From Desmonostoc muscorum LEGE 12446 (GTDB lineage Bacteria; Cyanobacteriota; Cyanobacteriia; Cyanobacteriales; Nostocaceae): a stretch of DNA of 64,000 nt. Below, one piece after another: positions 19,372-28,129 of the stretch. Below the pieces are notes generated by a model, which saw only the letters and a list, made by a program, of their open reading frames with translations, was not told where the DNA came from and searched no databases. Where the stretch lies: positions 1,984,001 to 2,048,000 of the forward strand of contig NZ_JADEXS020000001.1 of NCBI RefSeq assembly GCF_015207005.2, given 5' to 3'. The translations under genes were made by a program, and so were the position numbers. Numbering within the stretch: position 1 is the stretch's first letter; the number at the start of each line of letters is the position of its first letter.

Positions 19372-20787
19372 GTGTTGAAGAAAGTTGTCACGATCGGGGC
19401 TATCAGCATGGTAATTTTGGGAGGACTGACGGGCAATGCTTTTGCCCAAACACCAGCCGCCAGTCCGCCTCCTGCTGATACTGGAGATACAGCATTTATG
19501 CTGATTTCGGCAGCACTCGTGCTGCTAATGACACCAGGATTGGCATTCTTTTATGGTGGATTTGTACGATCGCGCAATATCCTAAATACATTGATGATGA
19601 GCTTTGTGTTAATGGCGATCGTGGGAGTTACCTGGATTCTGTGGGGTTATAGTCTTTCCTTTGCGCCAGGTTTACCGTTCATCGGTGGATTACAGTGGTT
19701 GGGGTTGAATGGTGTCGGTTTAGAGACAACCGATTATCTCAAAGGTTCAAACCCTGCGGAAGTTGTTTCTTATGCAGGGACGATACCCCACCAGGCATTC
19801 ATGATTTACCAAGCCATGTTTGCCATTATCACCCCAGCCTTAATTTCTGGGGCGATCGCCGAACGGATGAGTTTCCGCGCCTATTGCCTATTTGTCCTCC
19901 TGTGGTCAACCTTTGTTTACACTCCCCTCGCCCACATGGTCTGGGCGAAAGGTGGATTCTTAGGTTTGGCTGGTGGTTTGGGTGCCCTGGACTTTGCAGG
20001 CGGTACAGTAGTTCACATTAGTTCTGGGGTTTCAGCTTTAGTAGCAGCGATCGTCCTTGGACCTCGGAAAACACATCCTGACCGCCTTAGCCCCCCCCAC
20101 AACGTTCCTTTCATTTTGCTGGGTGCTGGCTTACTGTGGTTTGGCTGGTTCGGGTTCAATGCTGGAAGTGCACTATCCGCTGCTAGCGGAACTTCGGGTA
20201 ACTTAGTCACAAATGTGGCAACATCAGCCTTTGTTGCCACTAACACAGCGGCGGCAGCGGCGGCTTTAATGTGGCTAATTTTGGAAGCAACTTTACGAGG
20301 TAAACCAACCGCAGTAGGAGCTGCTACAGGAGCCGTTGCTGGTTTGGTGGGCATCACACCTGCTGCGGGATTTGTGACACCGCTATCAGCGATTTTTATT
20401 GGTTTTATCACCGCCTTTGTTTGCTTCTATGCTATTAGTTTCAAACACAAGCTGTTAGTTGACGATGCTTTAGATACCTATCCTGTACATGGCGTTGGTG
20501 GTACTGTGGGGGCGATTTTAACAGCAATCTTTGCTACCACCCAAGTCAACTCAGCAGGTAAAGACGGTGTACTGCGTGGTAATTTTGCTGAATTGGGAGT
20601 TGAACTAGTAGCAATTGCGATCGCCTATGTAATCGCAGCTGCTGGTACCTGGATTATTCTCAAAATTATCGATGCTACAGTCGGGCTGCGAGTCAAAGAG
20701 GAAGCAGAATTGCAAGGTTTGGATATCAACGAACACGGCGAAGAAGGTTATAATTCTGAGTTTGGTGGCGATCGCCCCATTCAGTAA
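19372..20787 (+). CDS. amt: Ammonium transporter, Amt family
   Basis: Amt proteins are trimeric plasma-membrane channels for ammonium. The product begins with a likely signal peptide (MLKKVVTIGAISMVILG, cleavage near AFA) followed by eleven membrane helices. The twin pore His residues are His215 (GGTVVHISSG) and His373 (YPVHGVGGTVG). The signature FYGGFVRSRNILNT is also present. The 471 residues end in an acidic cytoplasmic tail. The start is GTG 19372; TTG 19375 is an alternative, and no good Shine-Dalgarno decides between them. A consensus NtcA box upstream predicts induction under nitrogen limitation. Confidence 0.94.
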   Translation: MLKKVVTIGAISMVILGGLTGNAFAQTPAASPPPADTGDTAFMLISAALVLLMTPGLAFFYGGFVRSRNILNTLMMSFVLMAIVGVTWILWGYSLSFAPGLPFIGGLQWLGLNGVGLETTDYLKGSNPAEVVSYAGTIPHQAFMIYQAMFAIITPALISGAIAERMSFRAYCLFVLLWSTFVYTPLAHMVWAKGGFLGLAGGLGALDFAGGTVVHISSGVSALVAAIVLGPRKTHPDRLSPPHNVPFILLGAGLLWFGWFGFNAGSALSAASGTSGNLVTNVATSAFVATNTAAAAAALMWLILEATLRGKPTAVGAATGAVAGLVGITPAAGFVTPLSAIFIGFITAFVCFYAISFKHKLLVDDALDTYPVHGVGGTVGAILTAIFATTQVNSAGKDGVLRGNFAELGVELVAIAIAYVIAAAGTWIILKIIDATVGLRVKEEAELQGLDINEHGEEGYNSEFGGDRPIQ

Positions 20788-20790
20788 TGA

Positions 20791-20895
20791 GTAGGGAGTA
20801 GGGAGTAGGGAGTAGGGAGTAGGGAGTAGGGAGTAAGGAGTTATTATTCTCCCTCATCCCCCTCATCCCCCACTCCCCACTCCCCACTCCCCATT
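20791..20895. repeat. STRR arrays after amt
   Basis: Six GGGAGTA heptamers (20791-20835) are followed by TCCCC(A/C)-type arrays of the opposite sense (about 20850-20895). They can pair into a long hairpin and may end amt transcription. Confidence 0.8.
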
Positions 20896-20971
20896 CCCTA
20901 TTTTCATCGAGTGTGATTTTTGACTGCTAGCGTTAAAATTTGATTCAAATAATTGGTAAATTTCGCTAGTC

Positions 20972-21838
20972 GTGTCTACTTCTGTAAAAACATTTCCTAT
21001 CTGGGCATTTTTCTCGCTGTTAACCAACGGCGTACTATTGTTGGCGGTCATTCTGCTAATTTGGCAACAGCAGAAATTGACCGATTTTTTTGGAATAGTA
21101 ACATCCCCAGATCAAATCAACCTGAACAACTCAGACCCAGTTGTTACACCTGATTTAGGTCGCCGTCACCAACTAACTTACCAACAATGGGTAGATATCC
21201 TCAAACAAGAAGCTAAGGTAGCCGCTGATCGGCGTCCTGTGCGCTTAACTATACTGGCTGGAGATTCTCTGAGTTTGTGGTTTCCTACTGAGTTATTACC
21301 CGAAGGTAAAAATTGGCTCAATCAAGGAATTTCTGGCGAAACCAGCAAGGGACTTTTGAAAAGATTGAATATATTTGACCGCACCCAGCCAGAAGTGATT
21401 TTTGTCATGATTGGGATTAACGACCTAATTCGCGGGACGAACGACAAGGTTATTTTAGATAATCACCAGCAAATTATGAGTTACCTGCAAAACACACATC
21501 CCACAGCCCAAATTGTTGTCCAATCGATTTTGCCGCATAGTGGAGAGGAAGCAACTTGGAAAGGACGAGATAAACTTCTGGCTATTGCCAATAGTCGCAT
21601 TCGCCGATTGAATGAGCAACTGCAAAGCATATGTGCGAAAAAAGGTGTGAAATTTCTCGATTTATATCCCCTGTTTACCAATACCCAAGGCGATCTTCGG
21701 CGCGAATTTACTACTGATGGCTTACACTTAAGTCGTGAAGGCTATATAGTTTGGCGTTCTGCATTGCAGATTTATAGCGACATTGAATTAAAACCCCAAC
21801 CTCAACGTGTTTCGGCGAGGGAAAACGATAAGAAGTAA
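20972..21838 (+). CDS. Membrane-anchored SGNH/GDSL-family hydrolase
   Basis: A GTG start (20972) gives 288 residues with one N-terminal membrane helix (about 9-30), so the catalytic domain is probably periplasmic or anchored. The four SGNH blocks are present: GDSLS (Ser nucleophile, about residue 98), NQGISGET (Gly), GINDL (Asn) and TDGLHLSREGY (Asp and His). Such enzymes hydrolyse esters of lipids, acetylated sugars or similar substrates. The substrate is unknown. The gene stands 78 bases before ispH on the same strand. Confidence 0.87.
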   Translation: MSTSVKTFPIWAFFSLLTNGVLLLAVILLIWQQQKLTDFFGIVTSPDQINLNNSDPVVTPDLGRRHQLTYQQWVDILKQEAKVAADRRPVRLTILAGDSLSLWFPTELLPEGKNWLNQGISGETSKGLLKRLNIFDRTQPEVIFVMIGINDLIRGTNDKVILDNHQQIMSYLQNTHPTAQIVVQSILPHSGEEATWKGRDKLLAIANSRIRRLNEQLQSICAKKGVKFLDLYPLFTNTQGDLRREFTTDGLHLSREGYIVWRSALQIYSDIELKPQPQRVSARENDKK

Positions 21839-21916
21839 TATGTTTGAACACAAGTCTGTATAAATCGCGTCTTGGCGCGAGAGAATAAAAAATAGTGGTT
21901 TAAGTAGACAAGTCTA

Positions 21917-23125
21917 ATGGATACAAAAGCTTTTAAGCGCACGCTCCAACATTCGGAAAATTACAATCGTAAGGGGTTTGGTCATCAAGCAGAAGTTACC
22001 AGCCAGTTGCAATCTGAGTATCAAAGTAACTTGATTCAGGAAATTCGCGATCGCAATTACACCCTGCAACGAGGTAATGTCACCATTCGACTAGCGCAAG
22101 CCTTTGGCTTTTGCTGGGGTGTAGAACGTGCTGTGGCTATGGCCTATGAAACCCGTCAACACTTCCCCACAGAACGCATCTGGATTACTAACGAGATTAT
22201 TCACAACCCTTCTGTTAATCAGCGGATGCAGGAGATGGAAGTAAAATTTATCCCGGTGGAAGCAAATCAAAAAGACTTTTCTGTTGTTGATATTGGTGAT
22301 GTAGTCATATTACCTGCTTTTGGGGCTAGCGTTCAAGAAATGCAGATACTTCACGAAAAAGGCTGCAAAATTGTTGATACAACTTGCCCTTGGGTATCTA
22401 AAGTTTGGAATACAGTAGAAAAGCACAAAAAAGTTGATTATACTTCAATTATTCACGGTAAATATAAGCACGAAGAAACAGTTGCAACGAGTTCCTTTGC
22501 TGGCAAGTATTTAATTGTGTTGAATTTGTCAGAAGCGGAATATGTTGCTAACTATATTATGAACGGTGGAAACCGTGAAGAATTTCTGAAAAAATTTGCC
22601 AAAGCTTCTTCCCCAGGATTTGATCCCGATCGCGATTTAGAAAGAGTCGGTATTGCTAACCAAACTACCATGCTTAAAGGTGAAACCGAGCAAATCGGCA
22701 AGCTTTTTGAGCGTACTATGTTGCAAAAGTATGGTCCTACCGAATTAAATCAGCATTTCCAAAGCTTCAACACTATTTGTGACGCCACCCAAGAACGGCA
22801 AGATGCAATGTTGGAGTTGGTGGAAGATAAATTAGATTTAATGGTAGTAATTGGTGGGTTTAATTCCTCAAATACTACTCAATTGCAACAAATTGCTTTT
22901 GAGAGAAGAATTCCTTCTTATCACATTGATATTGTTGAACGTATTCAATCAGCAAATTCGATTGAACATCGGCAATTAAATGGACAATTAATCATTACAG
23001 AAAACTGGCTACCAGATGGAGAAATTGTTGTGGGAATTACTTCTGGTGCTTCCACCCCAGATAAGGTAGTAGAAGATGTAATTGAAAAGATTTTCGCTTT
23101 GAAATCAACAGCAGCGCTGGTGTAA
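21917..23125 (+). CDS. ispH: 4-hydroxy-3-methylbut-2-enyl diphosphate reductase IspH
   Basis: IspH is the last enzyme of the MEP isoprenoid pathway and reduces HMBPP to IPP and DMAPP with a 4Fe-4S cluster. The three cluster ligands are visible: Cys66 (GFCWGV), Cys157 ([10 protein letters not shown]) and Cys288 ([10 protein letters not shown]). The catalytic Glu lies in the region before Cys288. The 402 residues match the long cyanobacterial/plant form, which has an N-terminal extension of about 55 residues. Confidence 0.96.
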   Translation: MDTKAFKRTLQHSENYNRKGFGHQAEVTSQLQSEYQSNLIQEIRDRNYTLQRGNVTIRLAQAFGFCWGVERAVAMAYETRQHFPTERIWITNEIIHNPSVNQRMQEMEVKFIPVEANQKDFSVVDIGDVVILPAFGASVQEMQILHEKGCKIVDTTCPWVSKVWNTVEKHKKVDYTSIIHGKYKHEETVATSSFAGKYLIVLNLSEAEYVANYIMNGGNREEFLKKFAKASSPGFDPDRDLERVGIANQTTMLKGETEQIGKLFERTMLQKYGPTELNQHFQSFNTICDATQERQDAMLELVEDKLDLMVVIGGFNSSNTTQLQQIAFERRIPSYHIDIVERIQSANSIEHRQLNGQLIITENWLPDGEIVVGITSGASTPDKVVEDVIEKIFALKSTAALV

Positions 23126-23223
23126 AAGGGACTGGGGATTGGGCATGGGGAGATGAGTGAGTGTGGGGAGATTATAAAAAAACTTCCCATCCTTGCCACA
23201 CTTCCAATGCTCAATGGCCAATA

Positions 23224-23256
23224 CTTCGACTTCGCGGTTCCTGAGCGTAGTCGAAG
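23224..23256. repeat. Imperfect inverted repeat with TTCGACT core
   Basis: CTTCGACTTCGC and GCGTAGTCGAAG flank nine bases, with one mismatch in a 12-bp stem. It lies among short ATGCCCA-type repeats in the 172-bp gap between ispH and cobL. Confidence 0.6.
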
Positions 23257-23297
23257 GACAGTACAAGTGCCCAATGCCCAACAGGACACAAATTAGC

Positions 23298-24512
23298 ATG
23301 ACAGAGAAATGGCTTTCTATCGTCGGTATTGGAGAAGATGGGTTAGAGGGGTTAAGTGCGATCGCTCTTTCCCTAATCGCTCAAGCTAAAGTAATTGTAG
23401 GAGGCGATCGCCATTTAGCAATGCTGCCTTCAGATGACCAACGTGAGAAAATAGTCTGGGCATCTCCTATCAGCATTTCTGTAGAAGAAATCATCAAGCG
23501 GCGGGGTGAGTCAATGTGCGTACTTGCCAGCGGCGATCCCATGTGTTATGGCATTGGTGTCACCTTAGGGCGGCGAATTCCCATTTCGGAAATGACAATT
23601 ATCCCCGCACCTTCAACCTTCAGCCTCGCCTGTGCCAGGGTGGGATGGTCTTTAACTGAAGTGGAAACCTTGAGTTTGAATGGTCGTCCATCCTCCCTGC
23701 TCCAATCTTACATTTATCCGGGAGCTAAGCTGTTGGTTTTGAGTGAAGGAAAGGACACACCCGCCATTGTTGCTGAAATTTTGACAAATCGCGGCTATGG
23801 TAGCAGTAAAGTCATTGTCTTGGAGCGTATGGGGGGCATTCATGAAAGAATTGTGGGAGGTACCGCCGCATCTTGGAGTGAAACTGAAGTTGCAGTGTTG
23901 AATGCGATCGCAGTTGATTGTATTGCCGATGCTGGGGTTATCCCTTTACCAAGATTACCAGGATTACCAGATAACGCCTACCACCACGATGGACAGTTAA
24001 CGAAGCGTGAAGTTAGGGCAATCACCTTAGCAGCTTTGGCACCGACACCAGGAGAATTATTGTGGGATGTGGGCGCGGGTTGCGGTTCAATTTCTATTGA
24101 ATGGATGCGGAGTCATCCTCGGTGCCGGGCAATGGCGATCGAGCAAAATTCATCTAGACTACTATATATTGCCGATAATGCCGCCACTCTCGGTACTCCA
24201 AATCTGCAAATTATTGAAGGTAAAGCGCCCCATGCCCTCAAAGACTTGCCTACACCAGATGCCATTTTTATTGGTGGTGGGGTAACAGCAACAGGACTTT
24301 TTGATGTTTGCTGGGAAGCGCTGCGGCTGGGTGGACGTTTGGTGGCAAATGTGGTGACGGTAGAGGGCGAGCAAACTTTATTTCAATGGCGTGAACGAGT
24401 CGGTGGTGATTTGACTCGTATTGCCATCCAGCGGGCGGAACCTATTGGTAAATTTTTGGGCTGGCGAGGAATGGCACCTGTGACGCAATGGATAGCTGTA
24501 AAGTCTAATTAA
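23298..24512 (+). CDS. cobL: Precorrin-6Y C5,15-methyltransferase (CbiE-CbiT fusion)
   Basis: CobL methylates C5 and C15 and decarboxylates precorrin-6Y in cobalamin synthesis. I chose ATG 23298, since the family start motif WLSIVGIGEDGLEGL follows at once; the longer frame upstream runs through repeats. The CbiE methylase half (about 1-200) contains LASGDPMCYGIG. The CbiT half (about 225-404) has the SAM motif WDVGAGCGSISIEW and IFIGGG. The 404 residues are typical. A 23-base hairpin follows. Confidence 0.94.
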   Translation: MTEKWLSIVGIGEDGLEGLSAIALSLIAQAKVIVGGDRHLAMLPSDDQREKIVWASPISISVEEIIKRRGESMCVLASGDPMCYGIGVTLGRRIPISEMTIIPAPSTFSLACARVGWSLTEVETLSLNGRPSSLLQSYIYPGAKLLVLSEGKDTPAIVAEILTNRGYGSSKVIVLERMGGIHERIVGGTAASWSETEVAVLNAIAVDCIADAGVIPLPRLPGLPDNAYHHDGQLTKREVRAITLAALAPTPGELLWDVGAGCGSISIEWMRSHPRCRAMAIEQNSSRLLYIADNAATLGTPNLQIIEGKAPHALKDLPTPDAIFIGGGVTATGLFDVCWEALRLGGRLVANVVTVEGEQTLFQWRERVGGDLTRIAIQRAEPIGKFLGWRGMAPVTQWIAVKSN

Positions 24513-24538
24513 CATGAGTTCGATGAACCTCTCCCCAA

Positions 24539-24561
24539 CCCCTCTCCGAGACGGAGAGGGG
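24539..24561 (+). terminator. GC-rich hairpin after cobL
   Basis: CCCCTCTCCG, loop AGA, CGGAGAGGGG, then CTTTAG. It forms a 10-bp perfect stem 27 bases after the cobL stop. It has no strong U-run. CTCTCC-type sequence is also used in foldback repeats just downstream, so it may be a repeat serving as terminator. Confidence 0.55.
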
Positions 24562-24604
24562 CTTTAGTATCCTGAGTTGGGCACGAAAAATTAGGGTTTT
24601 TCAG

Positions 24605-24756
24605 CCTCTCCCCGCTTGCCGTTATACCGTTTCACTTTAATTATGATACAAATACGTTGGTAGGGGCACGGCATTGCCGTGCCCCTACGCGAAATCTATA
24701 TGTATCAGGGTTTTAGTGAAATGGTATAACGGCAGACTAACGCCAACGGGGAGAGG
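24605..24756. mobile_element. MITE-like foldback element with a REP-like palindrome at its centre
   Basis: CCTCTCCCCG (24605) pairs with CGGGGAGAGG (ending 24756). Further in, CCGTTATACC, TTTCACT and TGATACA pair with TGTATCA, AGTGAAA and GGTATAACGG. At the centre (24660-24688) sits a perfect palindrome, GTAGGGGCACGGCA plus T plus its reverse complement. No coding capacity is seen. The structure fits a non-autonomous element into which, or around which, a GTAG palindrome was added. Confidence 0.7.
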
Positions 24757-24875
24757 AATGGAAGCGGGATTCTTTGGAATCTGTAGAACTCACATTAATT
24801 AGAATGATTACGGAAGCGCCTGGGGCATTTTGGGGAGTCTAAATGCAGTCCTCTGAAAGGTTTGGAATAGCTTGT

Positions 24876-24979
24876 GATGTCTTCATACCAATTCGCATTC
24901 AAAAGCGTAATTTCTACTCCCTACTCCCTACTCCCCCAAAGTGAAAGTTACAATTTAGAAAGCAGATTGGTATCACATC
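24876..24979. repeat. Foldback repeat enclosing CTACTCC heptamers
   Basis: GATGTCTTCATACCAAT (24876) faces ATTGGTATCACATC (ending 24979), and CTACTCC-type heptamers lie in the loop. It directly precedes the IF-3-like gene and may carry or disturb its promoter. Confidence 0.5.
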
Positions 24980-24999
24980 AAGCTTGTGTTAGAATTTAA

Positions 25000-25533
25000 T
25001 TGCTTGCAAAGCAGAAGTATTTGAACAATAGAGAGAAAAACATTATCGCAATCCAAAAGCAACAAATTAACTCGCAAATCAAGTCACCTCAAGTGTTCCT
25101 GATCGACCATGAAAATAACAATCGTGGTTTGATTGACACACGTGAGGCTCTACAGCTAGCGCAGAGCGTAGAACTTGACTTAGTTGTAGTCTCCGAAGGC
25201 AAAGAAGCTCCAGTAGCGAAGATCCTCAACTATGGCAAGTTTCAGTATCAAAAGAAAAAGCGTCAGACACAGAGTGCTAGACCAACGGTAAAAGAAGTTC
25301 GGTTGCGTCCCAACGTGGGAGCAGCTGATTACAATTTACGCATCGAGCAAGCGATTGGTTGGTTGAGTAAAGGCGATTCAGTGAAGTTTGTTATTCGTTT
25401 ACGAGGCCGCGAAAATCAATATCGTGAACAGGCTGGAGAAATGCTAGAGCGGGTTGTAATTGCTCTGAGCGAAGTAGGTAAAGTTCACACACTTGACAAA
25501 CGCTCATTGATTGCTCAAGTCGTTCCAGCCTAA
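25000..25533 (+). CDS. infC: Translation initiation factor IF-3, divergent form
   Basis: IF-3 binds the 30S subunit and proofreads start codon choice. The IF-3N half is seen as QINSQIKSPQVFLID ... APVAKILNYGKFQYQKKK, and the IF-3C half as VKEVRLRPNVGAADYNLRI ... VKFVIRLRGRENQYREQA. It departs from the usual cyanobacterial sequence: PPVCRIMDYGKF has become APVAKILNYGKF, and the C-terminus is short. I suspect a second infC-like gene. The start is unclear. TTG 25000 and TTG 25021 are possible, but ATT 25042, preceded by GAGAG, would place the start 13 residues before the conserved QIN and would match the AUU start known from E. coli infC. Confidence 0.85.
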   Translation: MLAKQKYLNNREKNIIAIQKQQINSQIKSPQVFLIDHENNNRGLIDTREALQLAQSVELDLVVVSEGKEAPVAKILNYGKFQYQKKKRQTQSARPTVKEVRLRPNVGAADYNLRIEQAIGWLSKGDSVKFVIRLRGRENQYREQAGEMLERVVIALSEVGKVHTLDKRSLIAQVVPA

Positions 25534-25556
25534 ATTAATTTTTCAAGGATATCTTG

Positions 25557-25605
25557 AAAGCTGTGGTGCGCTGAAGCTGAAAGCCGAAGCGCACCACAGC
25601 TTTTT
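25557..25605 (+). terminator. Rho-independent terminator of the IF-3 gene
   Basis: AAAGCTGTGGTGCGCT and AGCGCACCACAGCTTTTT form a stem of about 14 bp around a 15-base loop, ending in a U-run. It begins 24 bases after the stop codon. This is the clearest intrinsic terminator in the window. Confidence 0.85.
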
Positions 25606-25661
25606 AGGGAGAAATGATGCTTTTTGAGAGTCCCAGCAGGTAAAAAGATAATCCCCATAAA

Positions 25662-25813
25662 TATAGCGCTTCTCGGTTGAGTGCAATACAGACCTAACAA
25701 GAACAGCCCCTTCCCTACAAGGTAAGGGGAGTAAGATTCAAAGCCTCTCTCCTTTTAGGAGAGAGGTTTGGAGACAGGTCAAAGTGTATTGCATACAAAC
25801 GAGAAGCGCTATA
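25662..25813. mobile_element. MITE-like element with TATAGCGCTTCTCG ends
   Basis: The left end TATAGCGCTTCTCG and the right end CGAGAAGCGCTATA are perfect inverted repeats. Inside, TGCAATACA/TGTATTGCA and GACCT/AGGTC also pair, and two internal hairpins occur (CCCCTTCCC/GGTAAGGGG and CCTCTCTCC/GGAGAGAGG). It is 152 bp long without an open frame. Termini beginning with TA suggest TA target duplication, as made by IS630/Tc1-type transposases. A single related end lies at 53968. The rest of the 509-bp gap to 26042 is AT-rich without a gene. Confidence 0.75.
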
Positions 25814-26042
25814 AATTTAGCGTAAGCATCGCTTTAGCCCTTAGAAAATAAACCAAGCGATAAATCTGATTATTTAGTCAACACATTAAGTAATATTTTT
25901 GTCAATAACAATTTAGATGCGCTTAATCTACTTTATCTTTGATTTATAAATATTCCATTATGGTTAAAGTTTTAACGAGTGGGTTGAAGTTTCAAATTTT
26001 TTAGGGAACTATTAGATACGCAGAACAAATAATATTTAGTTT

Positions 26043-26557
26043 ATGAACTTCAATTTACAGGCATCAAGCAAAACAACTCAGTCAAATAATAACTGGCATA
26101 ACTTTGATAATTCATCGATGAATTTTAGCTATCAAGCCGCAGTGAATGCACTAGGACAAAAAGCACTTTCAGGACTGGAATTATTGGATTTGTTCCAAAA
26201 TACAGTTGCTTTAGTAACTCAAATACTCGATGTCAAATACAGTAGAATTTGGCAAGTACTTTCAGATAGTAATGCTTTGCGTAAAGTAGCTAGTATTGGG
26301 GATAAACCTTTAGCAAGAGGGTTTTAATTAGTATCAAAGATAATGGTCTTGGTATGAAGCCAGAGGTTCAGGAACAGATATTTAATCCCTTTTTCACTAC
26401 TAAACCTGTTGGTCAAGGAACTGGTTTAGGATTATCAATCAGTTATCAGATTGTTGTTGAAAAGCACCAAGGAAAACTCAGTTGTATTTCTGCATTAGGT
26501 GAGGGAACTGAATTTCAAATTGAAATTCCTATTCAGCTTTTAAGGAGTCAGCAATAA
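26043..26557 (+). pseudogene. Decayed sensor histidine kinase (GAF start joined to ATPase end)
   Basis: The first 94 codons encode a helical start and the beginning of a GAF domain (LLDLFQNTVALVTQILDV). A TAA at 26325-26327 ends that frame. In the next frame, continuous from about 26322, the sequence resumes in the C-terminal part of a HATPase domain: DNGLGMKPEVQEQIFNPFF, then GQGTGLGLSIS. The catalytic His box and the N box are missing, so an internal deletion has fused the two ends out of frame. It is not expected to be functional. Confidence 0.75.
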
Positions 26558-26669
26558 GCCAAACAGTTCAGTTAAATATTAGCTATTTCATCACTGATTT
26601 TTTAGGTATAGACAGTGATTAAATGAAAGAACATAATCTTAGTTAGTGATGAGCAGAGGTATTCATATT

Positions 26670-27173
26670 ATGAAACGTGGCATAGTAAGTTTGTTTGTGA
26701 TTGGGACATTAGGTGCAACACTAGGACCAATGGTCTCTGCAAGCCTTACGGAGCAACGCTACTACATACAAGCGAAGCATAGCGGCAAGTGTGTACACCA
26801 GCATGGGGGAATTAGAAACATCGGAGGACTTGTCACACAATGGGAGTGCATCAATCAACCAAACGTTCAATTAACGCGGGGATGGACAGACAATGGTTAT
26901 TTTGTTCTCCGTTTTAAACATAGCGACCTCTGCCTGACCATAAAAAATGGACTGTCAGCAAATGGTACTGATATCATCCAATCGACTTGTACAGGATCAT
27001 CTTCTCAAAAGTGGCGTGAAGTTCGTGTTGATGGATCGTATGTAAAGATTCAGTCTGCGATCGGCTCATGCTTGCACCAACACGGAGGCATTATGGACAA
27101 TGGCGGTAGAATCACCCTATGGGAGTGCGTCGATCAACCGAATGTCATGTGGAAAATTATTCGAGCCAACTAA
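26670..27173 (+). CDS. Secreted ricin-B-type beta-trefoil lectin-like protein
   Basis: ATG 26670 is chosen because it starts a clear signal peptide (MKRGIVSLFVIGTLGATLG) after AGAGG; GTG/ATG codons at 26646-26651 would add up to eight residues. The mature part shows a repeated beta-trefoil pattern: SGKCVHQHGG ... TQWECINQPNV, a middle CLTIKNG ... SSSQKWR, and SCLHQHGG ... TLWECVDQPNV. This is the QxW-type ricin B fold that binds sugars. The first and third units are nearly the same. No catalytic domain is attached. It precedes a second secreted trefoil-type gene by 58 bases, so the two may be co-expressed. Confidence 0.75.
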   Translation: MKRGIVSLFVIGTLGATLGPMVSASLTEQRYYIQAKHSGKCVHQHGGIRNIGGLVTQWECINQPNVQLTRGWTDNGYFVLRFKHSDLCLTIKNGLSANGTDIIQSTCTGSSSQKWREVRVDGSYVKIQSAIGSCLHQHGGIMDNGGRITLWECVDQPNVMWKIIRAN

Positions 27174-27231
27174 CCGCCAATTTGGAATAATTTATTTTTT
27201 GGTATTACCTAAATAGAAAATAGGAGGAACT

Positions 27232-27774
27232 ATGAAATTTAACTGGCTAAAAAAATTCTTGAGTATTTCAACTTTAGGTTTGTCAGTCTGTGGGATATTG
27301 CTGACATCATCTTCGTCAGTTTATTCCCAAAGCAACGGTGAAGTGGTGTCCTTTAGGTCGTATAACTTTGGCGATCGCTATATTCGCCACAGAAATTTCT
27401 TAGGCTACTTAGAGCCAATCAGTGATGACCTGGGAAGGAAAGACGCAACCTACAGACTTGTTTCAGGATTGGCAAATAGCAACTGTACTTCATTTGAATC
27501 CGTAAACTTTCCAGGTCACTTCTTGAGACACGAAAATTTCCAGCTGAAGTTGGCAAGGAGAATCAATCAGCGGCTTTTTAGGGAAGATGCTACATTTTGC
27601 ATTAAGACTCGGCTCTTTGGTAATGATGCTTCTAGTTGGTCATTTGAATCCCTGAACTTTCCTGGACACTACATACGGCACAAGAATTTTGAGTTGTGGG
27701 TAGAACCCGCAGATGGTAGCGATCTATTCCGCAAAGATGCGACGTTTAGTATCATTAGTCCTCTGTATCGGTAA
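27232..27774 (+). CDS. Secreted AbfB-domain (arabinofuranosidase B-type trefoil) protein
   Basis: The 180 residues start with a signal peptide (to about 33, cleavage near VYS). Three repeats follow: SYNFGDRYIRHRNFLGYL, SVNFPGHFLRHENFQLKL and SLNFPGHYIRHKNFELWV, each followed by a (F/L)(R/G)(K/E)DAT(F/Y) motif. This is the AbfB domain, a beta-trefoil module that binds arabinose-containing polysaccharide in fungal enzymes. Here it occurs without a glycosidase. AGGAGG lies six bases before ATG 27232. Confidence 0.8.
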   Translation: MKFNWLKKFLSISTLGLSVCGILLTSSSSVYSQSNGEVVSFRSYNFGDRYIRHRNFLGYLEPISDDLGRKDATYRLVSGLANSNCTSFESVNFPGHFLRHENFQLKLARRINQRLFREDATFCIKTRLFGNDASSWSFESLNFPGHYIRHKNFELWVEPADGSDLFRKDATFSIISPLYR

Positions 27775-27819
27775 GTTTTTCATATCTTGCACCTAGTGTG
27801 TGTTTTCAAAGTCTTAGAT

Positions 27820-28055
27820 CCCCCCTTTTTAAGCAGGGCTGTTTCATTCCATTTCAAACAGGATTTGTCAAGATGGTTAGCGAGAAAATTGTAAGTAAGG
27901 GTGACGATGAGATGAACATTTAAACATTGAAATATCAGTAAAATAGTTCATTTTCTGGGCACGCTGGTAACAAAATAACTAATTTTTAATTGCTAGAACC
28001 CTTGATTTTTAAAGCTCTTTGGGGAATGAAACAGCCCTGCCCTTTTTAAGGGGGG
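27820..28055. mobile_element. 236-bp MITE-like element with 31-bp inverted ends
   Basis: The left end reads CCCCCCTTTTTAAG then CAGGGCTGTTTCATTCC. The right end, read inward on the other strand, is CCCCCCTTAAAAAGGG then CAGGGCTGTTTCATTCC. The inner 17 bases match perfectly. The interior is AT-rich and holds no open frame. It lies between the AbfB-domain gene and the WD40 gene. The length and ends suggest a non-autonomous derivative of an insertion sequence whose full copy is not in the window. Confidence 0.7.
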
Positions 28056-28129
28056 CGAAGAGTTTCTTAAGCAGTAAGACAGAGCCAGAAAAAACAGGCG
28101 ATCGCTAATCACTCTTGGACTGGAAAGGT

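Noticed and set aside
20013..20411. 132-codon minus-strand frame inside amt
   Set aside because: Ala/Pro/Thr-rich shadow of the membrane helices on the other strand.
23193..23297. N-terminal extension of CobL by 35 codons
   Set aside because: It is encoded by ATGCCCA and TTCGACT repeats; the family start follows ATG 23298.
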